Program-made: the position numbers and the translations under genes | The notes under the pieces: model-generated | Databases searched by the model: none | Told to the model about the DNA's origin: nothing | The model's input: only the letters and a program-made list of their open reading frames with translations | Shown here: piece after piece, positions 41,561 to 51,129 of the stretch | How positions within the stretch are numbered: the first letter of the stretch is position 1 | How the letters are laid out: each line of letters starts with the position of its first letter | Source: Gemmatimonadota bacterium | GTDB taxonomy: Bacteria; Gemmatimonadota; Gemmatimonadetes; Palauibacterales; Palauibacteraceae | Assembly: GCA_029262175.1 (NCBI GenBank) | Contig: JAJCZV010000072.1 | Coordinates: 62,001-126,000, forward strand | Direction: 5' to 3' | DNA length: 64,000 nt

Positions 41561-42588
41561 CGTCACCGTTCGTCTACGTGGTCGGAGGAAAAGCGCGCGA
41601 CACCAAATCACCGCTTCAGGAATGGGAGTGGTTTGAAGAGGCTCGTGTGCTACGAGTCAACACCGAGACCGGCGAGACCGAGACGGTGATTCGGTACGTG
41701 AGCCCCCCTGAGCACCAACCTGAGGTCGGGGGGTCGGTCGTCTTCAAGGCCGGACATCGAGTCGACCGCACGCTCTTTCTTTGCACGCAGACCGAGATTC
41801 TCGAGTACGACTTGGATGGCTATGAACTCCGCAATCAGATTTCACTTCCGTTCTTCAATGATCTCCATCACGTTCGCCTCCTCTCTTCAGGCAATCTCGG
41901 CGTAGCCGTGACCGGTCTCGACCTGGTCGTGGAGCTCTCGCCAAAGGGCGACGTGCTACGCGAGTGGGCGACGATCGATGAGACACCCTTCGCTCGATTC
42001 TCTCGGGAGCAGGACTACCGGAAGATCGCCACGACGAAGCCGCATCTGGCTCACCCGAACTATCTGTTCGAGCTGGAGGGCGGACTGTGGGCCACCCGTT
42101 TCAATCAACAAGATGCGATCCGGCTGGACGACCCGAATCAGCGGTTTTCCGTCGCTGACATCGCGCCTCACGACGGTCACGTACTGGAGGGGTCGGTCTA
42201 CTTTACGACCGTGCGGGGCGAACTCGTCGTGCTCGACGCGGCAACACGCGGCCGCGAGAAGCGACGAGTCTATTCGATCCCGAGTATCGCGAATAGCGGC
42301 CAGCGCCTCGGTTGGTGTCGTGGCCTGGCTCTGTTCGACGGAGGGAGGCAGGCGCACATCGGATTTACGCGGCTGCGCCAAACCAAAATCGAACGGAACG
42401 TTGCTTGGGTGAAAGAGCATCTGCGCGGCGGAGCGCTGCGCAAACCCGAGCGTTCGTTTGTAAGTCAGGGAACGATGATGGTAACGGTCGATCTGGACCA
42501 ACAGCGGATCACGGGGCACGTCGACCTCGAGCCGTTCGGCCTCAACGCGATTTTTTCGATTCACCAGGACGTTCCGAAACCCCGGTGA
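41557..42588 (+). CDS. Beta-propeller-like protein of unknown function, 4-nt overlap with the HD-GYP gene
   Basis: Repeated strand patterns (EILEYDLDGYELRNQISLPFFNDLHHVRLLSSGNLGVAVTGLDLVVELSPKGDVLREWA); GTG start inside the upstream stop. Confidence 0.7.
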   Translation: MTSPFVYVVGGKARDTKSPLQEWEWFEEARVLRVNTETGETETVIRYVSPPEHQPEVGGSVVFKAGHRVDRTLFLCTQTEILEYDLDGYELRNQISLPFFNDLHHVRLLSSGNLGVAVTGLDLVVELSPKGDVLREWATIDETPFARFSREQDYRKIATTKPHLAHPNYLFELEGGLWATRFNQQDAIRLDDPNQRFSVADIAPHDGHVLEGSVYFTTVRGELVVLDAATRGREKRRVYSIPSIANSGQRLGWCRGLALFDGGRQAHIGFTRLRQTKIERNVAWVKEHLRGGALRKPERSFVSQGTMMVTVDLDQQRITGHVDLEPFGLNAIFSIHQDVPKPR

Positions 42589-42613
42589 ATCGGCGAGTGC
42601 GCAGGCGCTCGAT

Positions 42614-44581
42614 TCAGACTCGCGTTGGCGCTACGAGGGACTCGGTCCGCCAACCCTGAAACATCAAGACGGTCCAAAGCTCGTGCTCCCAGTTGCGACT
42701 TCCCGATTGGTGCTGGCGCCAAACGCTGCGCACCGTATCCGGACGAAGCCCCGCGCTTTCGAGTGCCGACACCTCCAGGAGCGGTTCGGCCCAATCTCGG
42801 AGCGGGCCACGCAGCCAATCTCCAAGCGACACGCTGAATCCGCGCTTGGGCTGATCGACGAGCTGCGGCGGCACGCGGCGGTGGACGAAGTCGCGCAGCA
42901 GCACCTTGGTGGTGTCGCCGATACGCCGATACTCGATCGGCAGTGAGCTGGTGAACTCGACCAATCGGTGATCAAGCAGGGGAACTCGTACCTCGAGACT
43001 CACGTTCATGCTCGCGCGATCGACTTTTGTGAGCACGTCATCGGGCAAGTAGGAAAGGCCGTCCATCAGCATCATGCTCTCGGCAACCCCGAGCGTTTCG
43101 TGGTCGATATCGGCGTCGAGCGGCCACACGACGTGCGGTCTCCCAGTCAATTTTTCGGGCTTGCGCCAGATCGAGACGATCTCTCTCCACATGTCGAAGG
43201 GGTCGCGACACTTGAGCAAGTGTCCAAGCGTGTGGACGCTTTGGCCCGTGCGGCCAGCCCTGTCTCCAATGAGGCCGAGTTTGGTCGCGACAGTCGTGAC
43301 GGGATCCCAGGCTCCGAGGGGTACGTGGCGCAGAGTGGCGCCGACGATGCCTCGAAGCGGCCGCGGAATCGCCTTGATCCTCGGCCAGGTTCTCTCTCCA
43401 AGCGCATAGCGCTCATACCCACAGAACTGCTCATCACCGCCGTCACCGGAAAGCGCCACGGTCACGTGTTCGCGCGCCAGTTTCGACACGAGATAGGTCG
43501 GAACTTGAGAGGAATCGGCGAAGGGTTCGTCGTACATCGTAGGGAGCAGTGGCACCACGTCGAGCGCCTGGCGACCGGTCACCACGAGTTCCGTGTGTTC
43601 CGTTCCCAGATGCGCCGCAATTCTTGCCGCGGCAACCGACTCGTCTTGAGTCGGATCGTCGGATCCGACGGAGAACGTTCGCAGCGGAGAACCGTTGCTA
43701 CGCTCGGCCATCGCGGACACGACCGCGGTCGAATCGATCCCGCCGGAAAGGAGAGCTCCCAACGGAACGTCCGATTCCATTCGCCCGTCAACGGCGTCGA
43801 GAATGAGCCTTTCCAACTCATCGAGCGCCTCTTCCTGAGTTCCCTGGAAGTGATTCGTGGCCCCGCGAAACGTGACCTGTGTCAGATCCCAGAATTTCTT
43901 GTGGCTGAGCGTACGCTCTTGAGGCCGATACTCGATCAGTTCGCCTGGGGATACTTTTTCGATGCCTTGGAGGATCGAGTAGGGGGCGGGCACACAGAGA
44001 TACCGGAAATAGAGACCGAGTGCTTCTTGATCGATCGTCGATTGGAAGCCCGGGTGCGCGGCAATGGCTTGCAGCTCGGACCCAAAGACAAAGGCCCCGC
44101 CGAACTGCGCGTAGTAAAGGGGCTTGATCCCCAAGCGATCTCGAACGAGATACAGCGCTTCTTCGGCGTCATCCCAAAGACCGAACGCGAACATGCCTAC
44201 GGACCGTTCGAGCGCCCGGTCGAGACCCCACTCTTCAATCGCCGCTAGCAGAACTTCCGTGTCGCTCCCGCCGCGAAACGTATGTCCGGCGCGCCGTAGT
44301 TCGTCCTGCAGACTACGAAAGTTATAGATTTCACCGTTGTACGTGATCGTATATCTACCGCTACCCGACTGCATCGGTTGATTCCCAAGCGGCGACGTGT
44401 CGATGATGGAGAGGCGCCGATGCCCAAACACCAGAGTGGAGTCACCGGGAATCTGGGTCAGCCAAACGCCGGAGGAGTCGGGACCGCGGTGTTGGATGCG
44501 ATCGGACATCGCGCGCGCGACGGCTTGGAACTCTTCCTCGCTTCGCGCGCTAGCTTCTACAAAGCCTACAATCCCGCACAT
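42614..44581 (-). CDS. asnB: Asparagine synthase (glutamine-hydrolyzing)
   Basis: MCGIVGFVEA; RGPDSSGVW; LSGGIDSTAVVSAMAERS; ALSGDGGDEQFCGYERY. Confidence 0.95.
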   Translation of the reverse strand: MCGIVGFVEASARSEEEFQAVARAMSDRIQHRGPDSSGVWLTQIPGDSTLVFGHRRLSIIDTSPLGNQPMQSGSGRYTITYNGEIYNFRSLQDELRRAGHTFRGGSDTEVLLAAIEEWGLDRALERSVGMFAFGLWDDAEEALYLVRDRLGIKPLYYAQFGGAFVFGSELQAIAAHPGFQSTIDQEALGLYFRYLCVPAPYSILQGIEKVSPGELIEYRPQERTLSHKKFWDLTQVTFRGATNHFQGTQEEALDELERLILDAVDGRMESDVPLGALLSGGIDSTAVVSAMAERSNGSPLRTFSVGSDDPTQDESVAAARIAAHLGTEHTELVVTGRQALDVVPLLPTMYDEPFADSSQVPTYLVSKLAREHVTVALSGDGGDEQFCGYERYALGERTWPRIKAIPRPLRGIVGATLRHVPLGAWDPVTTVATKLGLIGDRAGRTGQSVHTLGHLLKCRDPFDMWREIVSIWRKPEKLTGRPHVVWPLDADIDHETLGVAESMMLMDGLSYLPDDVLTKVDRASMNVSLEVRVPLLDHRLVEFTSSLPIEYRRIGDTTKVLLRDFVHRRVPPQLVDQPKRGFSVSLGDWLRGPLRDWAEPLLEVSALESAGLRPDTVRSVWRQHQSGSRNWEHELWTVLMFQGWRTESLVAPTRV

Positions 44582-44717
44582 ATCCCCACCCCACCCATGC
44601 TCGAGCTACCAGGTAACCGAGAGACGGTTCCGGGCAGATTCGACGATTAGCGGTCGGACGTTGGCCCGAATCAACGCGGATCGCAACCGGCAGGGGAGAT
44701 TCGTTTGCAACAGGATA

Positions 44718-44951
44718 CTACCTGGCCGCGCCCGCTCCGGATCGGCGAGTCGCTTCTTCGACCACGTTTTCCATCATCCGATCCCAGCGCTCGGGACTGA
44801 GCTGAGCGAGCGTCTCCTGGAGGATTTGCACGAGCTCTCGCGCTTCGCCGCGCGTGATGGGCGACCACTCGTCCCCTTCGCCCAACCGCTCCCCCAGCTG
44901 GGCGGACCTATCCACGAGATCTCGGTGCTGCAGTCTCTCTTCATAGGTCAT
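44718..44951 (-). CDS. Hypothetical protein
   Basis: MTYEERLQHRDLVDRSAQLGERLGEGDEWSPITRGEARELVQILQETLAQLSPERWDRMMENVVEEATRRSGAGAAR; plausible helical composition in an otherwise unassigned gap. Confidence 0.5.
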   Translation of the reverse strand: MTYEERLQHRDLVDRSAQLGERLGEGDEWSPITRGEARELVQILQETLAQLSPERWDRMMENVVEEATRRSGAGAAR

Positions 44952-45033
44952 CGGGGTCCTCCGCTCCTTAGATTCGCCGTCCACCCCATAGACACGGAAC
45001 GCCGGGCGCACGTCACATGATCGCGCATGGTGC

Positions 45034-46017
45034 CTAGCCGCCCACCTGACTCAACGCAGCCAGCCCTCCGCTACCTTCCGCGGTCCCAAGCTCCAGATAG
45101 TGCCGCTTGGGTTTTCCCGCCAGTGCCTCCGCAACGGCGTCCTCGATGCGACCGGTCTCTCTGAGAGGACCCTTGAGATCGATCTCGTGATCCCCGAACA
45201 GACATGTGCGCAGTTTGCCGTCAGCCGTCAAACGCATGCGGTTGCACCGCTCGCAATAGTTGTGCGACAACGGCGTGATCACCCCAACCGTCCCCCTACC
45301 TCCCGGAAAGCGGTAATACACTGCCGGTCCGTTACCCTGTGGGCCGTCGTCGGGAGCGAGGTCGTCAATCGCTCGGATTCGCCCGAGGACTTCGTCGGCG
45401 GATATGAATCGATCGTTCAAGTGGAGATTGCGTCCTACGGGCATCAACTCGATGAACCGCACATGCCAGGGCCGTTCACGCGTGATCTCGGCAAAGTCGA
45501 CGACTTCGTGATCGTTGAGCCCGCGCATGACCACGCAGTTCACTTTGATCGGTTCGAACCCGGCAGCCTCGGCCGACTCGATTCCCGTCATCGTCTCATC
45601 GAAGCGGTCTACCGGGCGGCGAGCGATTTCCTCGAAGCGTTCTCGGTCGAGCGTGTCCAAGCTAATGTTCACGCGATCCACGCCAGCACGCTTGAGGTCG
45701 TCGGCAAATCGAGGTAGTAGAATCGCGTTCGTGGAGAGCGAGATGTCTTCGATCCCCGGCACAGCCGCAATCAACTCGACAAGTTCGGCCAGGTCTCGCC
45801 GAATCAATGGTTCGCCACCGGTGAGACGCACACGCGAGAGCCCGAGCTCGGACATTTGCGCGACGATTTCGGCGATCTCTTCGTACGAGAGCATCTCCGG
45901 TTTGGGGATCCAATCGAGCCCCTCCTCCGGCATGCAGTAGGTGCAGCGAAGGTTGCAGCGATCGGTCACCGAAATCCGCAAATACTCGATCTGGCGACCA
46001 AATTGGTCTTGCATCAT
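45034..46017 (-). CDS. moaA: GTP 3',8-cyclase MoaA (radical SAM)
   Basis: YLRISVTDRCNLRCTYCMPEEGLDWI; LTGGEPLIRRDLAELV; C-terminal CERCNRMRLTADGKLRTCLFG. Confidence 0.97.
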   Translation of the reverse strand: MMQDQFGRQIEYLRISVTDRCNLRCTYCMPEEGLDWIPKPEMLSYEEIAEIVAQMSELGLSRVRLTGGEPLIRRDLAELVELIAAVPGIEDISLSTNAILLPRFADDLKRAGVDRVNISLDTLDRERFEEIARRPVDRFDETMTGIESAEAAGFEPIKVNCVVMRGLNDHEVVDFAEITRERPWHVRFIELMPVGRNLHLNDRFISADEVLGRIRAIDDLAPDDGPQGNGPAVYYRFPGGRGTVGVITPLSHNYCERCNRMRLTADGKLRTCLFGDHEIDLKGPLRETGRIEDAVAEALAGKPKRHYLELGTAEGSGGLAALSQVGG

Positions 46018-46505
46018 CGGATCTCCGGCTCGGGACTCGAACGTTCAGGAGCCAGGTTCGAGTCGGGCGCACCAACCCAGTGAGACTCTCCGTCGACATA
46101 GTGTTCGTGCTTCCAGATCGGGAGCCGCGCCTTCACCTCCTCGATCACCCACCGCGAGGCGTCATAGCATTGATCTCGATGAGGCGCTGAAACCGCGACG
46201 ACGATGCTCACCTCGCCGAGTGCCAACTCGCCCACTCGATGTGCCGACGAGATCGCTCCAATTTCGAACTTTTGCGCTGCCTCGTGACAGATCGCACGCA
46301 ATTCGCTGTTCGCCATCTCTCCGTAGGCTTCGTATCCCAAGCTCGACACTGCACGTCCTTCGTTCGTCTGGCGAACTCGGCCCTGGAAGATCAGCACTGC
46401 GCCGTCCGCATGGCTTCCGAGCGTTCGGAAAACCTCTGTTCCGTCCAAGCTTTCGGTCGTAATGGCCGTCTCCACCGCGACCTCGCCTGCCCCGTCGGCC
46501 GTCAT
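46014..46505 (-). CDS. moaE: Molybdopterin synthase catalytic subunit
   Basis: GAVLIFQGRVRQTNEGRAVSSLGYEAYGEMA; SAHRVGELALGEVSIVVAVSAPHRDQCYDASRWVIEEVKARLPIWKHE. Confidence 0.93.
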   Translation of the reverse strand: MTADGAGEVAVETAITTESLDGTEVFRTLGSHADGAVLIFQGRVRQTNEGRAVSSLGYEAYGEMANSELRAICHEAAQKFEIGAISSAHRVGELALGEVSIVVAVSAPHRDQCYDASRWVIEEVKARLPIWKHEHYVDGESHWVGAPDSNLAPERSSPEPEIR

Positions 46506-46507
46506 GT

Positions 46508-46759
46508 CTAGCCGCCCGCCACGGGCGGAATCAGTGCGACCTCGTCGCCGTCGGCGAGTTGGGTCCCGATCTCGGCGTAGCTCTGATTTACCGCGACGAC
46601 CACCCGCTCGGGCAGCCAGTCGAGCCCCCTGGAGCCGCGGAGCGTGTCCACGAGGTCGCCGACCGTGCTACCGGACGGCATTTCGGCCACCCCCTCGCGA
46701 CTCGAGGCTAGCTCGGCATAGACCCCGAAAAACAGGGTGCGGACCGAAAGCGTGTTCAC
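46508..46759 (-). CDS. moaD: MoaD/ThiS family sulfur carrier
   Basis: 83 aa, LFFGVYAELASSR...VAVNQSYAEIGTQLADGDEVALIPPVAGG with terminal GG. Confidence 0.92.
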   Translation of the reverse strand: MNTLSVRTLFFGVYAELASSREGVAEMPSGSTVGDLVDTLRGSRGLDWLPERVVVAVNQSYAEIGTQLADGDEVALIPPVAGG

Positions 46760-47031
46760 GAGCGCGCCGAACCGAGGCCCACGTGCGCCAAGAGTCGGGG
46801 CACGATGCCTTCGTCACGGAGCGTGGTCACCCGAACCCGCGTCGCGCCGGCCCGCTGTGGGACCGGAAGCGCCGCGATCGAGAGGTTGCCCCGGAACGTA
46901 CAGAACGTGATGTGCGTGTCGCTCTCGCTCTCGATCCAAGCGTCCCCAAATCGATCCGCGCCCAGGAAGAACCCGCGAGCGGCCGCAAGAACGGCTTCTG
47001 CGTCCAACGCTGTCTCAATCTCTGTCGTCAT
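46756..47031 (-). CDS. Hypothetical protein upstream of moaD
   Basis: MTTEIETALDAEAVLAAARGFFLGADRFGDAWIESESDTHITFCTFRGNLSIAALPVPQRAGATRVRVTTLRDEGIVPRLLAHVGLGSARS; overlaps moaD start. Confidence 0.6.
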   Translation of the reverse strand: MTTEIETALDAEAVLAAARGFFLGADRFGDAWIESESDTHITFCTFRGNLSIAALPVPQRAGATRVRVTTLRDEGIVPRLLAHVGLGSARS

Positions 47032-47288
47032 GGCGCCACCCTGTGTAAAATCTCCGCGCAGCTGGGGATGCCTGGCGAACGCTGTCCCGCCAGCCCACCG
47101 GTCGGCGAGACCGCAAACTCGACCACGGCCGAGGCTTTTGAAAATACGGGAACGGCGCACTTCCTCAAACAACGCGACCGCTTGATCGGGTCCGCCGGAC
47201 TCATACACCGGTCGGCACTCTCTGGGGGCAACGATGGATCAAATGCGTATCACAGCCGTGTGCCCGACCTACCGGACGGTGCGCTGAC

Positions 47289-48461
47289 GTGCCGCCCCAC
47301 GACTTTTCGGAGAACGTCTCGCAGCTCGAGCCGTCCCCGACCCTCGCGCTCGCGGCCCGAGCCCGCCAGCTAAAGGCGGATGGGGTTCCCGTCATCGACC
47401 TCTCCGCTGGGGAGCCGCAGTTCGCGGCGCCCGAGTTCGCGGGCCAGGCGGCCATCGACGCGATACGAGCCGGGAAGACCGGATATCCGCCCACGCCGGG
47501 TCTGTTGGAACTTCGCCAGGCGATCAGCGGCTACCTGATAGACACCACGGCCGCTTCGAGCGTGGATCCCGCCGAAGTCATCGTGGGAGCGGGCGTGAAG
47601 CAGGCGCTCTTCAACTGCTGTTTTGTGCTATTCGGCCGCGGAGATGACGTGCTCATCCCTTCTCCCTACTGGCCGAGTTACCCCTCGATCGTCGCACTGA
47701 CCGGAGCCAACCCCGTCATCGTCGATGCGGATTGGGAGTCAGAGTTTCTCGTCACCGTTGAGCAACTCGAGGCCGCGCGTACGCCTAAGACGAAGGGCCT
47801 CATGCTCAATAGCCCCTCGAATCCCAGCGGCGCGGTGTACGATCAACCACGGCTCGAGGCCATCGTTCGTTGGTGTCAGGAGCACGGGATTTGGCTTCTG
47901 TCCGATGAGATTTACCGCCGACTCTCCTTCACGGGCCAGGCCCCCTCGGTCTTCGACGTACCGGACCGAGGCGATCGAGTCGTGCTACTCGATGGCCTTT
48001 CCAAGGCGTTCTGCATGCCAGGGTTTCGAATCGGGTATGCCGTAGGCCCGGCAGATCTGATCAAGAAGGCGTCGGACCTACAGGGTCAGACCACCTCGGG
48101 CGCGGTGGGTCCGTCTCAGCATGCGGCCACGGCAGCGCTCGGACAGCGGGACCAGCGCGAGGCGTTCATCGCGGAACTGTTGGGTAAACTCAACACCCGC
48201 CGCGACATGGGCATCTCAGGCTTCGGCGCCGTCGAGGCCCTCGAGACGCGTTCGCCGACAGGCGCCCTCTACTTCTACGCGCGACTGCGGGACCCGTCGG
48301 TGGCGGCGCTGGATGTGGCGGAGCGCCTTCTGGTCGAAGCCTCGGTCGCGTGTGTCCCTGGTGAACCTTTTGGTTCACCCGGCCATCTGCGGTTCAACTT
48401 CGCGGTGGAAAGATCAGTGTTGCAGGAAGGATTGCAGCGCATCCACGACTTCTTCAGCTAA
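47289..48461 (+). CDS. Pyridoxal phosphate-dependent aminotransferase (aspartate aminotransferase type)
   Basis: IDLSAGEPQFAAPEFAGQAAIDAIRAGKTGYPPTPG; SPSNPSGAVY; LLDGLSKAFCMPGFRIGYAVG. Confidence 0.92.
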   Translation: MPPHDFSENVSQLEPSPTLALAARARQLKADGVPVIDLSAGEPQFAAPEFAGQAAIDAIRAGKTGYPPTPGLLELRQAISGYLIDTTAASSVDPAEVIVGAGVKQALFNCCFVLFGRGDDVLIPSPYWPSYPSIVALTGANPVIVDADWESEFLVTVEQLEAARTPKTKGLMLNSPSNPSGAVYDQPRLEAIVRWCQEHGIWLLSDEIYRRLSFTGQAPSVFDVPDRGDRVVLLDGLSKAFCMPGFRIGYAVGPADLIKKASDLQGQTTSGAVGPSQHAATAALGQRDQREAFIAELLGKLNTRRDMGISGFGAVEALETRSPTGALYFYARLRDPSVAALDVAERLLVEASVACVPGEPFGSPGHLRFNFAVERSVLQEGLQRIHDFFS

Positions 48462-48593
48462 CGGAAGCGTCGTTCGGTCGCCTTCACCCTGAGGCTCGAC
48501 GTGCCGGGACTCCTGGTACTCGGGACCCATCAGCGGCAGGCCGTCGCTCCGCATGCGAGGCCCGGGCGCTAGCCCGGACCCCCATCGAATGAC

Positions 48594-48959
48594 TTAGGAC
48601 CAGGTGTTGCCGCCGAGCGAAGCCTCCGGCCTGTGGCCGCCCACCTGCCCCGGGGGGTCGTCGTTGCCCTCTTCGTGACTGTCCGCAACTTCTTCTTTGA
48701 AGAGTCGCGACGGCTTGAACACCGGGACGGCTCTCGCCGGCACTCGAACCGGATCGCCGGTCCTCGGGTTTCTCGCCATGCGTGTCCGCCGCTCGCGCAC
48801 TTTGAAGGTACCGAAGCCACGAATCTCGATGTGCTCCCCCTCGGCGATCGCCTGCTTGATCGCGTTGAGAAACGCATCCACTACCGCAGCGCAGTCCTTC
48901 TTGGTCACACCGGGGCCAATAGCCTCGTGGACCTGCTCGACCAAATCCGCCTTCGTCAT
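48594..48959 (-). CDS. HU/IHF family DNA-binding protein with acidic/Gly-rich C-terminal tail
   Basis: MTKADLVEQVHEAIGPGVTKKDCAAVVDAFLNAIKQAIAEGEHIEIRGFGTFKVRERRTRMARNPRTGDPVRVPARAVPVFKPSRLFKE. Confidence 0.95.
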   Translation of the reverse strand: MTKADLVEQVHEAIGPGVTKKDCAAVVDAFLNAIKQAIAEGEHIEIRGFGTFKVRERRTRMARNPRTGDPVRVPARAVPVFKPSRLFKEEVADSHEEGNDDPPGQVGGHRPEASLGGNTWS

Positions 48960-49029
48960 CTCCTCTTTCCTCCCGAAACTGAGGCCCCCCGCCCGAAAAT
49001 CCTTGCGTTTCGCCCGGTCAGCGACCGCC

Positions 49030-49950
49030 TTATCTCCACTCGTACAGCAGCCTAGGCGTACCGGAGCGCATTGGTGCGAACGTTCTTAGCAACCCTTGTG
49101 CCTCCGTATCGGTCACTCCCCGGATTAGATCCCATACGCTGATCGTCGCCTCGTGCGGGCGAACCACGGAGGGGTCCTCACCGAGACCAGCCATCTGCCC
49201 GGCCAGCTCTATCACGTCGTCGAGAGTCCCGAGACCATCGACGAGCCCTAAGTCGTACGCCTGTCTACCGCTATAGATCCGTCCGTCTGCCAGTTCCGAG
49301 ACGCGGGCTCGGTCCAGCGGCCGGTTTTGGGCGACCGCATCCACGAACTGTGCGTGCACGTCCGCAACCATGGCTTGCAAGATCTCTCGGTCGGATGCGG
49401 CCAAAGGACGGCTCGTACTTCCCATGTCCTTGTGTTCCCCGCTCTTTACGACCTCCCAGTCGAGCCCGATTTTCTCGTAGAGCCCTTGGGCGTTCGGAAA
49501 CTCCATGATCACGCCGATCGACCCCGTCAACGTCCCTGGTAGCGCGTAGATGCTGTCAGCCCCCACCGCGGCGTAGTAACCGCCAGAAGCCGCGACATCG
49601 CCCATCCAGGCCAGGACGGGACGGTCCTCCTCATCGCGCAACCTGCGGATGGCTTCGAAGATCGATTGAGAAGCCCCCACGGCCCCGCCGGGCGACTCGA
49701 TCTCGATCACAAAAGCGCGGACGCTCCGATCGCGACGAAACGCGTCCAGGGTCGCCACAAAGGCGTCCTCCGACACGATGGCCCCCCGGAGCGGGACCAC
49801 GGCGATTCGATCCCCCGCCGGCAGGAGCGCGTCGCCCATCAGTAGCCGAATCGAGAGCACAACGCCGATCCCGAATACGCCGAAGATGAGGAGGAAGGCG
49901 ACGATAGTGCTTCGTTTGCTGTCTGCGGGCACGGGCTCGCTCCGGGGCAT
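49030..49950 (-). CDS. sppA: Signal peptide peptidase SppA
   Basis: VRAFVIEIESPGGAVGASQSIFEAIRRL; VLAWMGDVAASGGYYAAVGADSIYALPGTLTGSIGVIME. Confidence 0.94.
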   Translation of the reverse strand: MPRSEPVPADSKRSTIVAFLLIFGVFGIGVVLSIRLLMGDALLPAGDRIAVVPLRGAIVSEDAFVATLDAFRRDRSVRAFVIEIESPGGAVGASQSIFEAIRRLRDEEDRPVLAWMGDVAASGGYYAAVGADSIYALPGTLTGSIGVIMEFPNAQGLYEKIGLDWEVVKSGEHKDMGSTSRPLAASDREILQAMVADVHAQFVDAVAQNRPLDRARVSELADGRIYSGRQAYDLGLVDGLGTLDDVIELAGQMAGLGEDPSVVRPHEATISVWDLIRGVTDTEAQGLLRTFAPMRSGTPRLLYEWR

Positions 49951-49970
49951 TGTGGAGACCTAAATCAATT

Positions 49971-51104
49971 CTAAGTCGTTGTGGATATTGATCTTGACAT
50001 CATCGCTCTAACAAACTGATTGAATAAGTATCGACTATCGTGCGGTCCCGGGGCGGACTCGGGGTGATATTGGACCGCGAACACGGGGCGGTCCTTGTGA
50101 ACGACGCCTTCCACGGTGCCATCGTTCAGATTGCGATGGGTCACCTCCAGATCGGGCGAGCCATCCACGACGCCGCTCTCTTCACGCACCGCGAACCCGT
50201 GGTTCTGCGACGTAATCTCCACGGCGCCGGTGGCATAGTTGATCACCGGATGGTTTCCACCCCGATGCCCGTATGGAAGCTTGTAGTTGACGCCGCCAAA
50301 GGCCTTTGCGATCAGCTGGTGCCCGAGGCAGATCCCAAACAACGGGATCCCGGCATCGCTGAGCTCGCGGATCCGTTCAGGCGCCCCGGGGACAGCCTCC
50401 GGGTCTCCCGGACCGTTGGACACGAATACACCGCTTGGGCGCGCGCCGAGAATCGCCTCTGGAGGGGTCTCGGAGGGCACGACCCGCACTCGGTAGCCTT
50501 CGCGCTGAAACAGATCCAGACTTCGGGTTTTCACTCCATAGTCCAGACAAACGACGAGCCCCTTCGGCTCCTGTCCCAACGCGTCGAGTTCGTAGGGTTG
50601 CTCCGTAGACACACTCGTCGCCAGGTCTCGGCCGGTCATCGGCGGCTCCGCTGCCAGGCGCTCGAGCGCGTGATCCACCGAGATTCCATCGTGAGCGAGC
50701 AGCGCGCGCATGGCGCCAGAGTCGCGGATGTGTCGTGTCAGTGCACGAGTGTCCGCTCCGACCAACGTCGCGATGCCGTTTTCCGCGAGGTACCCGGGCA
50801 GGTTACCGTCCGAGGGACCGGATCCGATGCGCGCAGACAAGTCGCGAACTACAAACCCGGCGACCCAAGGTTTACGGGACTGCCGATCTCGATCGCGTAC
50901 GCCGTACACCCCCTGCATCGGCGCCGTCATGACGACGATCTGCGCCGCGAAGGACGGATCCGTGAGGACTTCCTGATACCCCGTCATCACGGTCGTAAAA
51001 ACCGCCTCTCCCGCGCTGCCCTCATCCGCTCCGAGGTACGTGCCGTCGAATCGGCGACCATCCTCCATCAATAGGTACCCCGGTCGTCCTTGCATCTCGC
51101 TCAT
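49971..51104 (-). CDS. carA: Carbamoyl-phosphate synthase small subunit
   Basis: GYLLMEDGRRFDGTYLGADEGSAGEAVFTTVMTGYQEVLTDPSF; GIPLFGICLGHQLIAKAFGGVNYKLPYGHRGGNHPV. Confidence 0.96.
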   Translation of the reverse strand: MSEMQGRPGYLLMEDGRRFDGTYLGADEGSAGEAVFTTVMTGYQEVLTDPSFAAQIVVMTAPMQGVYGVRDRDRQSRKPWVAGFVVRDLSARIGSGPSDGNLPGYLAENGIATLVGADTRALTRHIRDSGAMRALLAHDGISVDHALERLAAEPPMTGRDLATSVSTEQPYELDALGQEPKGLVVCLDYGVKTRSLDLFQREGYRVRVVPSETPPEAILGARPSGVFVSNGPGDPEAVPGAPERIRELSDAGIPLFGICLGHQLIAKAFGGVNYKLPYGHRGGNHPVINYATGAVEITSQNHGFAVREESGVVDGSPDLEVTHRNLNDGTVEGVVHKDRPVFAVQYHPESAPGPHDSRYLFNQFVRAMMSRSISTTT

Positions 51105-51129
51105 GTCTCACGTCCACTGGTGCGATGCG

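Noticed and set aside
42968-44248. Plus-strand 426-aa ORF
   Set aside because: Antisense of the clearly coding asnB gene.
48528-48580. GC-rich inverted repeat (CCGGG-CGCTAG-CCCGG) between the convergent aminotransferase and HU genes
   Set aside because: Only about 5 bp and no T-tract; too weak to call a terminator.
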